64,000 bases of DNA from Pseudolactococcus plantarum (lineage in GTDB: Bacteria > Bacillota > Bacilli > Lactobacillales > Streptococcaceae). Under the pieces are notes generated by a model. That model searched no databases. It saw nothing but the letters and a program-made list of their open reading frames with translations, and was not told the DNA's origin. The translations under genes and the position numbers were made by a program. Positions 39,135-51,404 of this stretch are shown in pieces. The stretch's first letter is position 1. The number at the start of each line of letters is the position of its first letter. The DNA is taken from assembly GCF_002441715.1 (NCBI RefSeq), contig NZ_JXJX01000009.1, positions 1-64,000 of the forward strand. Direction: 5' to 3'.

Positions 39135-40058
39135 ATGGCAATTCAAATACAACATCAAAAAGTACGTAAGGCAGTAATCCCAGCGGCTGGTTTGGGGACA
39201 CGTTTTTTACCAGCTACCAAAGCGATTGCTAAAGAAATGCTACCGATTGTTGACAAACCAACTATCCAATTTATCGTTGAGGAAGCTCTCAAATCAGGTA
39301 TTGAAGATATTTTAATTGTTACCGGAAAAGCAAAGAGACCTATAGAAGATCATTTTGACTCAAACATTGAACTTGAGATGTCTCTTAAAGAAAAAGGTAA
39401 AGATGACTTACTTAAGTTAGTTGAAGAAACAACGGATATTAATCTTCACTTTATCCGTCAAAGTCATCCTAAAGGTTTAGGACATGCTGTATTACAAGCA
39501 AAAGCATTTATTGGTGATGAGCCTTTTGTTGTCATGCTTGGTGATGATTTGATGGAATCTGAAATTCCTTTAACTAAACAACTCATCAATGATTATGAAA
39601 AAACACATGCCTCAACGATTGCTGTCATGAAAGTCCCACATCAAGAAGTTGATAAATATGGTGTCATCTCACCTAGTGGCGAAACAGAAAAAGGCCTTTA
39701 TAATGTCGCGAATTTTGTTGAAAAACCCGCTATAAAAGATACCCCTAGCGATCTTGCTATTATTGGTCGTTACTTATTAACACCTGAAATTTTTGACATT
39801 TTAGATACGCAGCAACCAGGTGCAGGAAATGAAATTCAATTAACAGATGCCATTGAACGTCTCAATAAAACACAACGTGTTTTTGCTCGTGAATTTATTG
39901 GAAGACGCTACGATGTTGGCGATAAGTTTGGATTTGTGGAAACGACAATTGAGTACGGTCTGACGCATCCTCAAATTAAAGAAGCTTTACATGACTATAT
40001 CATCAAAAAAGCAAAAGAGCTTGCTGCGACTGATAAAGCTGATAAAAAAACGACTTGA
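39135..40058 (+). CDS. galU: UTP-glucose-1-phosphate uridylyltransferase
   Basis: A 307-residue nucleotidyltransferase: [37 protein letters not shown] and [15 protein letters not shown], typical GalU motifs. It makes UDP-glucose for exopolysaccharide and glycolipids. Cotranscribed with gpsA, as in lactococci. Confidence 0.95.
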   Translation: MAIQIQHQKVRKAVIPAAGLGTRFLPATKAIAKEMLPIVDKPTIQFIVEEALKSGIEDILIVTGKAKRPIEDHFDSNIELEMSLKEKGKDDLLKLVEETTDINLHFIRQSHPKGLGHAVLQAKAFIGDEPFVVMLGDDLMESEIPLTKQLINDYEKTHASTIAVMKVPHQEVDKYGVISPSGETEKGLYNVANFVEKPAIKDTPSDLAIIGRYLLTPEIFDILDTQQPGAGNEIQLTDAIERLNKTQRVFAREFIGRRYDVGDKFGFVETTIEYGLTHPQIKEALHDYIIKKAKELAATDKADKKTT

Positions 40059-40174
40059 TAAGAATGTTCTATTATGATGATAATAGGACATTTTTTGATA
40101 AGCAGAATTTTTTGCAAAATAGCGCTGTCAATCATTATTAGGCAGAAAATCATAAAAAATGATAAAATAGAGTC

Positions 40175-40600
40175 ATGAATTCTTTCATGAACGACACCAA
40201 ACATTTAAATAAACTAAAGATGAAACCATTTGATTTCATCCTTATCGTTTCTTTGATGCTCGCAAGTTTTTCTCCTTTACTCTTTTTTGTTAACAGGCAT
40301 ACGACTGGGCAAATCGCTCAGCTAAGAGTTAACAACAAACGCATCAAAGAGTTTGACCTCAGTAAAGATCAAGTTTTCACCTACTTTGATAAGCTTGACG
40401 GCGATCAGAATAAAATAACCGTCCGCGATGGTAAAATTGCCATCATTGACGCAAATTGTACTGACCAAATTTGTGTTAGAAAAGGGTTCATCAGTAAAAC
40501 TGGTCAAACAATTGTTTGCCTACCTCATCGACTTGTCATCGAAATTATGCCTACAAATGAAAAGCAAACCGAGGATAAAGATAGAATAGTGGATTATTGA
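40175..40600 (+). CDS. NusG-domain-II-type membrane protein (EetA-like)
   Basis: A 141-residue protein with one membrane helix (about 22-44) and an external beta domain of NusG domain II type (LDGDQNKITVRDGKIAIIDANCTDQICVRKG-like block, with two Cys). Such proteins sit with Gx transporter proteins in electron-transfer loci (EetA). Its stop overlaps the next start by TGATG. Its role here is inferred from that neighbour. Confidence 0.65.
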   Translation: MNSFMNDTKHLNKLKMKPFDFILIVSLMLASFSPLLFFVNRHTTGQIAQLRVNNKRIKEFDLSKDQVFTYFDKLDGDQNKITVRDGKIAIIDANCTDQICVRKGFISKTGQTIVCLPHRLVIEIMPTNEKQTEDKDRIVDY

Positions 40601-41148
40601 TGGCACAATATACGCTTCACAAACATGTCTATATTGCTTTATTGACTGCAGTTGCAACCATCATGGGCATTGTAGAATCGTCGTTACCGTCTCCGTTTGC
40701 TTTTGCTCCTGGTGCTAAATTTGGCTTTAGTAATCTCATCGTACTCGTAGCTATTTTTACACTAAAAAAATCAGATGTGATCATCTTGGTAAGTATAAAA
40801 TTGCTCCTGACTGGACTATTTACTGGGTTTTCAGTATTTTTATATAGTCTATCCGGTGGCATCCTTTCGCTTTTAGCCATGTATCTCATCAAATTATTGG
40901 GACCAAAATTAGTGAGTGTGGTTGGGATTTCAGTCGCTGGAGGTTTTTTCCATAATGTTGGACAACTGCTTATGGCCACTTTTATTTCTCAAACACCGAC
41001 AGTACTTCTCTATCTACCATGGTTAGCATTTTTTGGCATGTTAGCTGGATGCTTTATTGGTATCGCGGGCAATTCCCTACTATATAAGATTAAACCAATC
41101 AATGACCTATTTATGAAAGAAAATAAAATTTGGATGACTGACTTATGA
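40600..41148 (+). CDS. Gx transporter / heptaprenyl component I-like (EetB-like)
   Basis: A 182-residue membrane protein with about five helices. Families of this type (Gx transporter, HepS-component-I-like; EetB in extracellular electron-transfer loci) lie beside prenyl synthases. ATG 40600 overlaps the upstream stop; its 3' end overlaps the prenyl synthase start by 4 bp. Confidence 0.65.
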   Translation: MAQYTLHKHVYIALLTAVATIMGIVESSLPSPFAFAPGAKFGFSNLIVLVAIFTLKKSDVIILVSIKLLLTGLFTGFSVFLYSLSGGILSLLAMYLIKLLGPKLVSVVGISVAGGFFHNVGQLLMATFISQTPTVLLYLPWLAFFGMLAGCFIGIAGNSLLYKIKPINDLFMKENKIWMTDL

Positions 41149-42089
41149 CTTTTTGGACCCCATATCCCAAACTAGCTGATCAGCTTAATACCGTACAAGA
41201 TACGATGTCTCATACCATTAAGATTAAAAATGAGCAGACACAACAAGCTATCTTATCATTAATCACTTCTGGTGGTAAAATGCTACGGCCTGCCTATCTA
41301 TTATTATTTTCTGAATTCAGCTCACTCGATCAGGATAAACGTATTGCATTAGCTAGCTCTATTGAACTCCTTCATACAGCAACATTAATTCATGATGATG
41401 TGATTGATCAAGCACAAACGCGTCGTGGTGTTCCTACTATATCACACCTTTATGGCACTGATGTCGCTGTCTATGCTGGTGACTATTTATTTATTTGTGT
41501 GTTTAAGTTAATGGTTAACCATGCGCTCGACATGGCTCACTTATCAAAGCGTATCACTGCTATGGAGACTGTCCTAAATGGCGAACTTGCTCAGATGACT
41601 GTCCGATATGATCCAACGCAAACGATCAAGGACTATATCGCAACGATTTCTGGTAAAACAGGAGAATTATTTGCACAAGCCTGCGCTGTCCCATTAATTG
41701 CTGACAAACAACCACTGCTTGCAAAACTAGCATATGACATCGGTTTACATATCGGCATAGCCTTTCAAATCATGGATGACTATCTTGATTATACAAGTGA
41801 TAGTGAAAGTTTTGGTAAGCCCGTCTTAGCAGATATTAGGCAAGGCATCTATACTGCACCTGTCTTATTTGCTATATCTGAGGATAAAAGAGTTGCACCG
41901 CTTCTCAACTCTAAAGCATATACGCAAGTATTAACGATAATAGCAGAAAGTGATGCACTAGACAAAACTTTCCAGCTTGCACAAAAACATACCAATATAG
42001 CCTTAAAACTCATCAACAAATTACCAGATAAACCAGTTAAATCTGATATTTTTCATATCACAAAAACTTTACTAGAAAGACAGCTATGA
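41145..42089 (+). CDS. polyprenyl diphosphate synthase
   Basis: A 314-residue trans-prenyltransferase: [11 protein letters not shown], first Asp-rich motif LIHDDVID(xx)QAQTRRG, and second motif IMDDYLDYT. It makes long prenyl diphosphates, probably for menaquinone side chains (HepT/IspB/DmkB type). Starts inside the upstream gene's end and overlaps rsmG by 4 bp. Confidence 0.88.
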   Translation: MTFWTPYPKLADQLNTVQDTMSHTIKIKNEQTQQAILSLITSGGKMLRPAYLLLFSEFSSLDQDKRIALASSIELLHTATLIHDDVIDQAQTRRGVPTISHLYGTDVAVYAGDYLFICVFKLMVNHALDMAHLSKRITAMETVLNGELAQMTVRYDPTQTIKDYIATISGKTGELFAQACAVPLIADKQPLLAKLAYDIGLHIGIAFQIMDDYLDYTSDSESFGKPVLADIRQGIYTAPVLFAISEDKRVAPLLNSKAYTQVLTIIAESDALDKTFQLAQKHTNIALKLINKLPDKPVKSDIFHITKTLLERQL

Positions 42090-42805
42090 CACCTGAAGTA
42101 TTTTATAAAACACTTGAAACCTTTCATATTACGTTAACCGATACCCAAAAAGAACAATTTGAGACGTATTTCAAATTTTTAGTCGCTGAAAACGAAAAAA
42201 TTAATCTCACCGCAATTACCACTCAAGAAGATGTCTATCTCAAACACTTTTATGATTCAATCGCACCACTTTTATACGGACTTATCGATAACACATCACT
42301 CCAGTTACTAGATATCGGTGCAGGTGCTGGTTTTCCTAGCTTTCCTATGAAGATCATCTTTCCAAACTTACAAGTAACCATCATCGATTCTTTAAACAAA
42401 CGGATTAAATTCTTAGATGCACTGGTTGATAAATTGGGATTTGACAGACAGACAATTACCTTACTACATGGCCGTGCTGAAGATTTTGGACAAGATGCTA
42501 ATTATAGAGGACAATTTGATTATGTGACTGCACGAGCTGTCGCAAGATTAAATGTCTTAACTGAATTAACACTACCATTTTTGAAAAAAAATGGTAAATT
42601 ACTCTCACTTAAAGCCAGTCAGATGGTAGATGAAATGACTGAAGCTAAACAAGCAATTGCTATTTTAGGTGGAAAATTAGGGATACCACTCGACTATACT
42701 TTACCAAATGGTGATGAAAGACATCTTGTCTTAGTCGAGAAGAAAAAAGAAACACCAAAAAAATATCCTCGTAAAGCTGGTACACCAAATAAAAAACCGC
42801 TTTGA
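42086..42805 (+). CDS. rsmG: 16S rRNA (guanine-N7)-methyltransferase
   Basis: A 239-residue Rossmann methyltransferase of the RsmG/GidB family, acting at the 530 loop of 16S rRNA. Motifs: [29 protein letters not shown] and TARAVARLN, with a basic C-terminus. ATG overlaps the prenyl synthase stop. Confidence 0.93.
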   Translation: MTPEVFYKTLETFHITLTDTQKEQFETYFKFLVAENEKINLTAITTQEDVYLKHFYDSIAPLLYGLIDNTSLQLLDIGAGAGFPSFPMKIIFPNLQVTIIDSLNKRIKFLDALVDKLGFDRQTITLLHGRAEDFGQDANYRGQFDYVTARAVARLNVLTELTLPFLKKNGKLLSLKASQMVDEMTEAKQAIAILGGKLGIPLDYTLPNGDERHLVLVEKKKETPKKYPRKAGTPNKKPL

Positions 42806-42923
42806 GTACAACAGTATCTAAAAAAATATATGTTGACCAACGCATAAGCACTCAATATATTAATCTTTCAAAAATGTTAGTATATTTTCGCTATTATTTA
42901 AGATTTTTCAAGCATTTTTTTGT

Positions 42924-42929
42924 TATAAT
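42924..42929 (+). promoter_or_regulatory. dlt operon -10 element
   Basis: TATAAT about 75 bp upstream of dltX; the -35 is not clear. Confidence 0.4.
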
Positions 42930-43003
42930 ATAGTGAAATGTTTTCAGAAAATATAGTGATATTATCATAATATTCACTTAATTAATTTAGATGGGAGACA
43001 AAT

Positions 43004-43162
43004 GTGATTCAATATCTTTTACATTTACCAAAACAAGACAAGTGGCCAATGATTAAATTCATCTTACAAACCATACTCTATTTTTTCATTTTCTTAGCCC
43101 TACTTTATTTTTTTGGTTATACTGGAGTTGGACAAGGTAGCTTTATTTATAATGAATTTTAA
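43004..43162 (+). CDS. dltX: DltX, small membrane component of D-alanylation
   Basis: A 52-residue protein starting at GTG 43004 (a GGGAG site 6 bp upstream; the overlapping ATG at 43002 runs into TGA). One membrane helix (about 17-40) and the conserved C-terminal FIYNEF end, the DltX signature needed with DltB/D for D-alanyl transfer. Precedes dltA by 38 bp. Confidence 0.85.
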   Translation: MIQYLLHLPKQDKWPMIKFILQTILYFFIFLALLYFFGYTGVGQGSFIYNEF

Positions 43163-43200
43163 TCAGCAATCATCAAACTAAAAAAGAAAGAAGAATAGAC

Positions 43201-44739
43201 ATGCCAGTTTCAGATTTTATAGTGACGTTAGACGACTTTGCACGTACACAACCACAAGAAATAGTCTACGATATACTTGGACAAACCTATACTTATGGAC
43301 AGCTTAAACAAGATTCAGATAGTCTAGCTGCTCACATCGATACCTTAAATTTAGCTGACAAGAGTCCTGTTATGGTATTTGGTGGGCAAGATTATAACAT
43401 GCTTGTTGCGTTTGTTGCACTCTCAAAATCAGGGCATCCGTATATCCCTGTTGATGTCAATTCAACGACAGAGCGACTAACATCAATCATTGAGATTGCA
43501 CAACCAAGTGCACTTATTGCTGTCCAACCATTACCTATCGCGTTAGACATCACCATTATAGACTCAAATTCATTAACACAAATTCTAGCTGAAAAAACAC
43601 CTTACCAACTGACCCACCCTGTCAAAGGTAGTGACATCTACTACATCATCTTTACCTCAGGTACAACTGGTCAGCCCAAAGGTGTACAAATTTCACATGA
43701 CAATCTATTATCTTTTGTGAACTGGGTATTAGAAGATCCTGAGTTTGACTTGCCAGCGAATGCAAAAATATTATCACAAGCACCTTATTCTTTTGATTTA
43801 TCTGTTATGTCTTGGGCACCAGCATTAGCTGTTGGTGGCGCTTTATATGCCTTACCTAAAGAAAAAACTGAAAACTTTAAAGATTTATTTGCAGTGTTAC
43901 CGCAGTTTCCTATCCAAGTTTGGGTATCTACCCCTTCTTTTGCGGATATGGTCTTGTTATCTGAAGATTTTTCAAGTGAGATCATGCCTGATCTGAAATA
44001 TTTCTATTTCTGTGGTGAAGAATTAACAGTAAGTACAGCAAGTAAATTACGCCAACGTTTCCCGGATGCAAGGATTGTCAATTCATTTGGCCCTACAGAA
44101 AGTACCGTTGCTTTTTCTGCAGTGACGATTACAGATGACATGATCAACAAGGCTGAGCGTCTACCAATCGGTTATATCAAAAAAGATTCACCTACATTTA
44201 TTCTAAACGAAGCTGGTGATAAACTTGAAACTGGTACTGCGGGTGAAATTATTGTAACAGGTCCTGCTGTATCAAAAGGATACATCAATAACCCTGAAAA
44301 AACAAAACAAGCCTTCTTTGAATTAGATGGTCAACCAGCTTACCATACTGGGGACTTAGGCTTACTTGATGATGATGGCATGCTACATTACCAAGGTCGG
44401 ATGGATTTCCAAATTAAATTTAATGGCTACCGAATTGAATTAGAAGAGGTCGCACATGTTTTAAATCTATCTAACTATGTTGAAAGTGCCGTTGCCGTAC
44501 CGAGATATAATGCACAACATAAAGTACAGCAACTACTTGCTTATATTGTCGTTAAACCAGGTGTAAAAGCTCAATTTGATAAAGAGTTATCGCTGACTAA
44601 AGCAATCAAGGCTGAGCTTGTAGATGAGATGATGGCTTACATGATGCCTTCACGTTTTATCTACAAAGAAACGCTACCCATTACGCCAAATGGTAAGATA
44701 GATATCAAAACCTTGATAGCGGAGGTGAATAATCGATGA
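43201..44739 (+). CDS. dltA: D-alanine--D-alanyl carrier protein ligase
   Basis: A 512-residue adenylating enzyme: [13 protein letters not shown]-loop, [20 protein letters not shown] and the C-terminal Lys in TPNGKIDIK. Loads D-Ala onto DltC. Its stop overlaps dltB by 4 bp. Confidence 0.96.
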   Translation: MPVSDFIVTLDDFARTQPQEIVYDILGQTYTYGQLKQDSDSLAAHIDTLNLADKSPVMVFGGQDYNMLVAFVALSKSGHPYIPVDVNSTTERLTSIIEIAQPSALIAVQPLPIALDITIIDSNSLTQILAEKTPYQLTHPVKGSDIYYIIFTSGTTGQPKGVQISHDNLLSFVNWVLEDPEFDLPANAKILSQAPYSFDLSVMSWAPALAVGGALYALPKEKTENFKDLFAVLPQFPIQVWVSTPSFADMVLLSEDFSSEIMPDLKYFYFCGEELTVSTASKLRQRFPDARIVNSFGPTESTVAFSAVTITDDMINKAERLPIGYIKKDSPTFILNEAGDKLETGTAGEIIVTGPAVSKGYINNPEKTKQAFFELDGQPAYHTGDLGLLDDDGMLHYQGRMDFQIKFNGYRIELEEVAHVLNLSNYVESAVAVPRYNAQHKVQQLLAYIVVKPGVKAQFDKELSLTKAIKAELVDEMMAYMMPSRFIYKETLPITPNGKIDIKTLIAEVNNR

Positions 44740-45998
44740 GCGCGCTGCTACAATCCCTTCCCAATTGGCAACCTTATGGCACACCACATTATCTGGCTAT
44801 TTTATTTATAGCTCTGATACCCATTATTATTGCTATTTTATTTGGGAAAAGATTACCCATCTATGAAGAACTTGTGTCTATCGGATTCATCAGCTTGATG
44901 TTTGGTGGGACACATTATAAACAATTTTTCGCTTTGGTATTTTTTATCATCTGGCAGTCTGCAGTTGTCTTGATTTATCAAGGTTATCGTCGAAAACATG
45001 ACAATAAGTATGTCTTTTATCTTAATGTGTTATTGACACTACTGCCACTGATTATTGTAAAAGTGAACCCTATTGTAGTTGGACATAATTCGCTTCTTGG
45101 TTTCTTAGGTATTTCATATCTGACTTTTAAAACTGTTGCGATGATTATGGAAATGCGTGATGGCGAATTAACATCCGTCACTATCTGGTCATTATTTAGA
45201 TTTTTGATTTTCCTACCTACTATCTCGTCTGGTCCGATTGATCGCTATCGTAGATTTAATGAAGATTATCTCACTGTGCCAAGTCAAGACGAGTATGTTT
45301 CGATGATTGGTAAAGCAGTCTGGTACCTCATGGTAGGTGCACTGTATAAATACATCATATCGTACATATTGGTGACCTATATTATTCCGCCTATTAAACT
45401 ATCAGCTTTAATTCATGGTGGGCTAATCAATTGGAAAACCATAGCTTACATGTATACTTGGGGATTAGATTTATTCTTTGATTTTGCTGGATATTCTATG
45501 TTTGCCGTTGGTATTTCATATATCATGGGAATTAAAACACCTATCAACTTTAACAAACCATTTTTAGCAAGAGATTTAAAAGATTTTTGGAATCGTTGGC
45601 ATATGTCATTAAGTTTCTGGTTCAGGGATTTTGTTTTCATGAGATTAGTTTATACCTTGATGAAGCGTAAAGTATTTAAGAATCGTAATACAACATCAAG
45701 TGTTGCTTACTTAATTAATATGACTATTATGGGATTTTGGCACGGGTTGCATTGGTATTATGTGACTTATGGTGTCTTCCATGGTGTCGGCTTGATCATC
45801 AATGACTGGTGGATTCGTAAGAAGAAAACAATCAACAAGTCACGAAAATTGGCTGGACGAAAACCATTGCCAGATAATAAATGGACACATGCCCTTGGAA
45901 TCTTTATCACATTTAATGTGGTTATGGTTAGTTTATTAATCTTCTCTGGTTTTCTGGATACACTCTGGTTCCACAACAAATTCGCCAAACTAAAATAA
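44736..45998 (+). CDS. dltB: teichoic acid D-alanyltransferase DltB (MBOAT)
   Basis: A 420-residue membrane-bound O-acyltransferase with about 11 helices and the catalytic His in [15 protein letters not shown] (near 330). It moves D-Ala across the membrane from DltC. Confidence 0.95.
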   Translation: MSALLQSLPNWQPYGTPHYLAILFIALIPIIIAILFGKRLPIYEELVSIGFISLMFGGTHYKQFFALVFFIIWQSAVVLIYQGYRRKHDNKYVFYLNVLLTLLPLIIVKVNPIVVGHNSLLGFLGISYLTFKTVAMIMEMRDGELTSVTIWSLFRFLIFLPTISSGPIDRYRRFNEDYLTVPSQDEYVSMIGKAVWYLMVGALYKYIISYILVTYIIPPIKLSALIHGGLINWKTIAYMYTWGLDLFFDFAGYSMFAVGISYIMGIKTPINFNKPFLARDLKDFWNRWHMSLSFWFRDFVFMRLVYTLMKRKVFKNRNTTSSVAYLINMTIMGFWHGLHWYYVTYGVFHGVGLIINDWWIRKKKTINKSRKLAGRKPLPDNKWTHALGIFITFNVVMVSLLIFSGFLDTLWFHNKFAKLK

Positions 45999-46044
45999 AA
46001 AATATATCACTCAACAATGCATTGCAACTTTATAGGAGAAAAAA

Positions 46045-46284
46045 ATGGACATTAAAACAACAGTAATTGAGATTATTGACAACTTATTTATGGAAGATAT
46101 TTCAGATATGATGGATGAAGATCTTTTTGATGCAGGTGTTTTAGACTCTATGGGGACAGTCGAGTTAGTCATCGAGTTAGAATCAACTTTTAATATTAAA
46201 ATTCCAGTGTCAGATATGGGGAGAGATGACTGGAATACAGGTAATAAAATAGTCGAAGGTGTTAAGGAATTACAAAATGCTTAA
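46045..46284 (+). CDS. dltC: D-alanyl carrier protein
   Basis: A 79-residue acyl-carrier-like protein with the phosphopantetheine Ser35 in LDSMGTVEL. Ribosome site taggaga before ATG 46045; dltD starts inside its last codons. Confidence 0.96.
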   Translation: MDIKTTVIEIIDNLFMEDISDMMDEDLFDAGVLDSMGTVELVIELESTFNIKIPVSDMGRDDWNTGNKIVEGVKELQNA

Positions 46285-47554
46285 GCGACTATGGTATATT
46301 TTCGGTCCCATTATCATTTCTCTCACCCTATTATTGCTACTCTTGCTGTTTTTACCAGTCAATCAATCACATGACTTATATACAGAAAAAAAAGCAGCAA
46401 CTGCTTTGACGCCTATCGTCTTCAAAAATACAGCGCTAAAACAACAAGCACTATCTGATCCAAATCACCGTTTTGTTCCATTCTTTGGTTCTAGTGAATG
46501 GACAAGATTAGATTCCATGCACCCTTCTGTACTTGCAGAAGCTTATCATCGTAAGTATACGCCATTCTTACTCGGCTTAAAGGGAGCGGAATCTTTAACA
46601 CAATATTTCGGTATGCAACAGATCAAACCGGAACTTAAAAATAAAAAAGCGGTATTTGTCATTTCTCCACAGTGGTTCATCAAATCTGGACAAAATCAAA
46701 ACGCATTTAACTTTTACTATGCGAGTGATCAAGGCTACCATTTTCTAGAATATGCTAAAAATACTGCTGAAGATAAATATGCCGCAAAACTATTCTTAGC
46801 GATGTCTCCTAATAGTTCTTTGAGTAAATATATGGAGAAAGTTGCTAAAGGTGAGAAACTAAGTTGGTTTGATTTGTGGCAAATTAACTTACTCAAAACA
46901 TTATCTGTCCATGAAGATGCTTTATTTGCACGTTTTCAATTCAGCAATAATTTTGATAAGATAATCAAGCCTCATGCAAAATCACTACCTAAACCTTATA
47001 ATCAAAAGAAACTTTACCACCATGCTCTAGCACTTGGTAGAAAAAATACTAGTAATAATGATTTTGAAATTTCTAATGGTTTTTTTACAGATCGTATTCA
47101 AAAATCATTACCTCAACTCAAGGACAGTCAAAGAAACTTTTCTTATGTTAAGTCCCCTGAATATAATGATTTCCAACTTTTACTCAGTGAGTTCGCTAGT
47201 AATAAGACTGACGTCATGTTTGTCATACCACCAGTTAATGGCAAATGGCAAGACTATACCGGTTTAAGTCAAAAAATGTATGAGACAACAGTTGATAAAA
47301 TTCGTTTTCAACTCTATTCACAAGGCTTTACCAACATTGCTGATTTATCTAAAGATGGCAATAAACCCTATTTTATGCAAGATACCATCCACTTTGGCTG
47401 GACAGGTTGGCTAGCATTTGACCAACACGTTAATAAATTTTTAACAACAAATAGCAAAGATGCCCCAACCTATAAGCTAAATAACTATTTCTTCACAGAA
47501 AGATGGGCCAATAAGCCAAATATTTCAGAGTTAGACACGTCTTTGAATCATTAA
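46277..47554 (+). CDS. dltD: D-alanyl-lipoteichoic acid biosynthesis protein DltD
   Basis: A 425-residue protein with one N-terminal helix (about 6-27) and an extracellular SGNH-like domain: catalytic Ser in FFGSSEW (71/72), and [10 protein letters not shown] near 380 (Asp/His). I start it at ATG 46277, overlapping dltC, rather than an upstream GTG. Last gene of the operon, before a strong terminator. Confidence 0.94.
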   Translation: MLKRLWYIFGPIIISLTLLLLLLLFLPVNQSHDLYTEKKAATALTPIVFKNTALKQQALSDPNHRFVPFFGSSEWTRLDSMHPSVLAEAYHRKYTPFLLGLKGAESLTQYFGMQQIKPELKNKKAVFVISPQWFIKSGQNQNAFNFYYASDQGYHFLEYAKNTAEDKYAAKLFLAMSPNSSLSKYMEKVAKGEKLSWFDLWQINLLKTLSVHEDALFARFQFSNNFDKIIKPHAKSLPKPYNQKKLYHHALALGRKNTSNNDFEISNGFFTDRIQKSLPQLKDSQRNFSYVKSPEYNDFQLLLSEFASNKTDVMFVIPPVNGKWQDYTGLSQKMYETTVDKIRFQLYSQGFTNIADLSKDGNKPYFMQDTIHFGWTGWLAFDQHVNKFLTTNSKDAPTYKLNNYFFTERWANKPNISELDTSLNH

Positions 47555-47559
47555 TTAAT

Positions 47560-47604
47560 AATAAAAAATACCTCTAAGATTTGATCTTAGAGGTATTTTT
47601 TATT
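47560..47604. terminator. bidirectional terminator of dlt and purH
   Basis: A 21-bp perfect stem (AATAAAAAATACC... and its complement) with a TTG loop between the convergent genes. Confidence 0.9.
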
Positions 47605-47637
47605 ACGCTTCTTATTATGCAACCTTCCTAAATAAGC

Positions 47638-49182
47638 TTAGTGTCTGAAATGACGAGCGCCTGTGAAGACCATGGCGATACCATGTTTATCTGCTTCATC
47701 AATAGCATCTTGGTCACGTACTGACCCACCAGGTTGAATAATTGCTTTAATACCAGCTTTTGCAATCTCTTCAACATTATCTGAAAATGGGAAAAACGCA
47801 TCTGATGCCAATACCGCACCATCAAGTCTATCCGCTGCTTGTTCAATGGCAATTTTCACAGAAGCGACACGATTCGTTTGTCCTGGTCCCACACCTAATG
47901 TTTGATGATCATTTGTAATGATGATCCCATTTGATTTGACATACTTAACTGATCGCCAAGCAAATTCCATCGCTGCTACTTCTTGCTCACTAGGTTGACG
48001 TTTTGTAACAATTTCCCAACTATCACGTAATTCTACCGTTGTATCCTGATTTTGAACGAGTAGACCGCCGACAACACCTGTCACCTCTACTTCACGCTCT
48101 GAAGCTTTTTGTTGATCAAAATCAAGTGCCAAGATACGTAAATTTTTCTTTTTAGTTGTTAAAATAGCCAATGCTTCATCAGTATAGCTAGGTGCAATGA
48201 TAATTTCTAAGAAGATATCATGCATTTTTTGTGCAGTTGCTGCATCAACTTCACGGTTTAACACAACGATACCACCAAAGATAGAGACAGGATCAGACGC
48301 ATACGCATAATCCCATGCTGATTCTATCTCTTCTGCTGTGCCAATCCCACAAGGATTCATATGTTTAAGTGCAACCACAGTAGGTGCTGTAAAGTCACGG
48401 ATAATGCGAATTGCTGCATCTGCATCACGAATATTATTAAATGACAGTTCTTTCCCATTTAATTGTTTGGCTTGCGCAATCGAATAAGCAACTGGTAAAC
48501 CTGTTTCATAAAAATCAGCATCTTGCTGTGGATTTTCACCATATCTCATGGCTTGTTTTAAATCATAAGTTAACGTGAGTTTTTCTGGTTTTTCAACGCC
48601 AACTTGTTCAGTAAAGTATGCTGCGATCAAAGCATCATAAGCAGCTGTATGTCTAAAGACTTTTGCAGCTAATTGTTGACGTATTTCATAGCTAGTCTCT
48701 GCATTTTCAGACAATTCACTTAACACAACTTCATAATCCAGTGGATCAACGACAACTGTAACACTAGCATGGTTTTTAGCCGCTGAGCGAAGCATAGAAG
48801 GCCCACCGATATCAATATTTTCAACCGCATCAGCATAACTAACATCAGGCTTCATAATCGTTTCTTTAAACGGATATAGATTAACGACGACTAGATCAAT
48901 AGGTGAAATATCATGTGCTTCCATAGCTGAAACGTGTGTATCTAGATCACGTCGTGCTAATAAACCACCATGTATTTTAGGATGTAGTGTTTTCACACGA
49001 CCATCCATCATTTCTGGAAATTCAGTTACTTCATCAATTGCAATCGTTACGATACCAGCTGCATCCAAAGCTGTTTTAGTCCCACCAGTTGAAATAATCT
49101 CCCAGCCTAAAGCTTGTATCTTCGTTGCAAATTCAACGATTCCAGTTTTATCACTCACACTAATTAAAGCTCGCTTCGCCAC
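47638..49182 (-). CDS. purH: bifunctional AICAR transformylase/IMP cyclohydrolase
   Basis: A 514-residue purine enzyme: N-terminal cyclohydrolase ([31 protein letters not shown]) and C-terminal transformylase ([34 protein letters not shown]). Translation starts at GTG 49182 with an AAGGAG site; the longer ATG-start frame adds 20 residues without a good ribosome site. A PurBox lies upstream. Confidence 0.96.
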   Translation of the reverse strand: MAKRALISVSDKTGIVEFATKIQALGWEIISTGGTKTALDAAGIVTIAIDEVTEFPEMMDGRVKTLHPKIHGGLLARRDLDTHVSAMEAHDISPIDLVVVNLYPFKETIMKPDVSYADAVENIDIGGPSMLRSAAKNHASVTVVVDPLDYEVVLSELSENAETSYEIRQQLAAKVFRHTAAYDALIAAYFTEQVGVEKPEKLTLTYDLKQAMRYGENPQQDADFYETGLPVAYSIAQAKQLNGKELSFNNIRDADAAIRIIRDFTAPTVVALKHMNPCGIGTAEEIESAWDYAYASDPVSIFGGIVVLNREVDAATAQKMHDIFLEIIIAPSYTDEALAILTTKKKNLRILALDFDQQKASEREVEVTGVVGGLLVQNQDTTVELRDSWEIVTKRQPSEQEVAAMEFAWRSVKYVKSNGIIITNDHQTLGVGPGQTNRVASVKIAIEQAADRLDGAVLASDAFFPFSDNVEEIAKAGIKAIIQPGGSVRDQDAIDEADKHGIAMVFTGARHFRH

Positions 49183-49283
49183 GTTATTCTCCTTTTTTAT
49201 AAAAAACTTATTACAACTCAATTCTAATTGTTTTTTAATCACTTTAATAGTAAATAACGGATAAATATCAGAAAATCAGGTTT

Positions 49284-49296
49284 ATTGTTCGGAAAA
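49284..49296 (-). promoter_or_regulatory. PurBox upstream of purH
   Basis: Minus strand TTTTCCGAACAAT fits the lactococcal PurR site AWWWCCGAACWWT at 12 of 13 positions. A weak -10 (TACTAT) lies about 35 bp downstream. Activation by PurR is inferred from the lactococcal pattern. Confidence 0.7.
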
Positions 49297-49449
49297 ATGA
49301 ACTATATACTACCTATGTTTAAATCAGCTCGATTTGATACATCATAAAACGTAACTTTCAAGAAAGTGAGTTTAGGATAGTTACAAAAGCATACTTGGAG
49401 GTATCTCCATTGCCTTGGGTTTAAGCTATCAATCAGTACTGCTTACAAA

Positions 49450-49476
49450 AAAAACGTGAGTCTAAGACTCACGTTT
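49450..49476 (-). terminator. fbp terminator
   Basis: AAACGTGAG...CTCACGTTT hairpin followed on the minus strand by a T-run. The stretch 49297-49449 holds nothing else I can name. Confidence 0.8.
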
Positions 49477-49481
49477 CATCA

Positions 49482-51404
49482 CTATGGCATATAGTCCATC
49501 AATTGATTTAGATCTGCAATACTTGCACGCAATTGATCCCCTATAGTTGTATCTTTAATTAAGCGACGTTGCGGTTTTTCGGCTAAGAAATTGGCTAAGG
49601 TTTCATTCCCCCTACCTTTAGCTAAAATCTCTTCTATTGAAGTAAATGGCGCGTGTGTGACGATTTTAAATCCATAGGAGTCATTTAACAAAGAGTAACC
49701 TGCGATACCTGTGGTCTTTTGATAAGCTTTGCTCATCCCACCATCGATCACCATTAATTTTCCATCGGCTTTAATTGGACTTTCACCACTACCTACCTTA
49801 ACAGGCGTATGACCATTAATCACAACAGATTGCTCATCAGTTAAGCCAAATTCTGATAAAATTTTAATCATCGTATCTCGATTATCTCTCAGGGTAAAGT
49901 AAGCATTGCCAATTTCTTTATGTGTTTTTTTATCCTTAATAAAGTAGCGTTCAAATGTCGTCATCGATGCTCTACCAAATAAGGGTGAGCATTTTCCAGC
50001 CCAAGCATACCACATCAAATCTGTCGCATAATCATCCTTGATGTCAATATGGCGAATACCCTGTCTGATATACGCATCAAATTGATCGAGTAATGCACGA
50101 CCTGAATACCTCCCATCTGGCATCGCCATCGATAAAAACTCACCAGATTCAGTCAATGGAATACAGCCATGATAAAGTAAATGTCGATTATAAACGAGGT
50201 ATGCTGATCCTTTTTCAACTAAGAATTTCATATGACGTTGGAATTTTTCTGATTTTTGAAGAGATGCTAAAATCGTTTGCATCACATGCCCTTCTGCATC
50301 AGTTAGACGATTTGGATCATCGGGTGAAATGGTTTGAAAACATGTATCAGTTAATGGATAGTGTTGACCATTTAGGGATATCGTTTGCTTGTCATAATCA
50401 ATCATCGTCAGTATGTTTCGACTATCCATATCAAACTCAGGCCGACGTGATATAATCTGCCCTTCTAGTTTGAATTGGATGATAGCTAAGGCTTGGTGTA
50501 CTTTCGATAACCGTTTGTGATTATCTAAGCCATGCAGGTCATCTTGCTCACGCGCACTTGGACTGAACTGCTCACTCTCTTTGTAATATTCTTCAGAAAA
50601 TTGAAACAAGGCACGTAAATTTAAGCCATAAGCTGACTCTAATTCATAAAGATAGTCATATTTGACAGCAATACGTAATAATGTGGCAAGGCTGGCCAGA
50701 TTGCCAGCATAAGCACCCATCCAAAGGACATCATGATTGCCCCATTGAAAATCAACATTATGAAATTGGATCAAGCGATCCATCACCTTATCCGCACCAG
50801 CACCACGGTCAAATACATCTCCCACCACATGCAAATGATCGACTGTCAACTGTTGTATGGTGATACACAGACTACGAATCAATTTTTCATCTAGATCAAG
50901 CTCAATCAATCGCTGAATGATTTGTTGATAATAGTCATTTTTCTCTACTTGATCGGCATCCACACTCAACAGTAATTCTTCTGTAAAATACCGAAAGTCT
51001 TCATCTATCGCTTTACGAACCTTTGAACGTGAATATTTAGCACCGATATGTCTTAATAACTTTAAGAGTCGATGAATCGTTTTAGCAGACCATCGATTTG
51101 CCTCATCAAGACTCAGAGGTTTCCGCGCTAACATATCTGTCGGATAGGCAATCAACATGGCAAGTTGATCCATGTCTTGATCCGCCTCATCTGGAAAGAT
51201 TTCATCAATCTTTTCCCGGATATTCCCGGCACCAGTCCGAATAATATGGTTAAAAGCTTTATACTCGGCATGAATGTCACTAATATAAAGTTCTGTTGCT
51301 TTTGGTAAATTTAAAATCGCTTCTAAATTAATCAACTCACTCGCTACTTTATCTTTTGTTTGATATTTTTCGAATAATAAAGATAAGTATTTATTCTCTT
51401 CCAT
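49482..51404 (-). CDS. fbp: fructose-1,6-bisphosphatase, class III
   Basis: A 640-residue Firmicutes-type FBPase. Metallophosphatase motifs are visible: YISDIHAEYKAFNH, HVVGDVFDRGAGADKVMD and FQWGNHDVLWMG, with C-terminal NGHTPVKVG. It catalyses the gluconeogenic step. ATG 51404 is preferred to the in-frame GTG two codons earlier; the ribosome site is weak. It has its own terminator. Confidence 0.95.
   Translation of the reverse strand: MEENKYLSLLFEKYQTKDKVASELINLEAILNLPKATELYISDIHAEYKAFNHIIRTGAGNIREKIDEIFPDEADQDMDQLAMLIAYPTDMLARKPLSLDEANRWSAKTIHRLLKLLRHIGAKYSRSKVRKAIDEDFRYFTEELLLSVDADQVEKNDYYQQIIQRLIELDLDEKLIRSLCITIQQLTVDHLHVVGDVFDRGAGADKVMDRLIQFHNVDFQWGNHDVLWMGAYAGNLASLATLLRIAVKYDYLYELESAYGLNLRALFQFSEEYYKESEQFSPSAREQDDLHGLDNHKRLSKVHQALAIIQFKLEGQIISRRPEFDMDSRNILTMIDYDKQTISLNGQHYPLTDTCFQTISPDDPNRLTDAEGHVMQTILASLQKSEKFQRHMKFLVEKGSAYLVYNRHLLYHGCIPLTESGEFLSMAMPDGRYSGRALLDQFDAYIRQGIRHIDIKDDYATDLMWYAWAGKCSPLFGRASMTTFERYFIKDKKTHKEIGNAYFTLRDNRDTMIKILSEFGLTDEQSVVINGHTPVKVGSGESPIKADGKLMVIDGGMSKAYQKTTGIAGYSLLNDSYGFKIVTHAPFTSIEEILAKGRGNETLANFLAEKPQRRLIKDTTIGDQLRASIADLNQLMDYMP

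Noticed and set aside
47628-47852. 74-residue minus-strand frame inside purH
   Set aside because: Shadow of purH in another frame.
49183-49300. Purine riboswitch before purH
   Set aside because: No conserved purine aptamer sequences; the PurBox explains regulation better.
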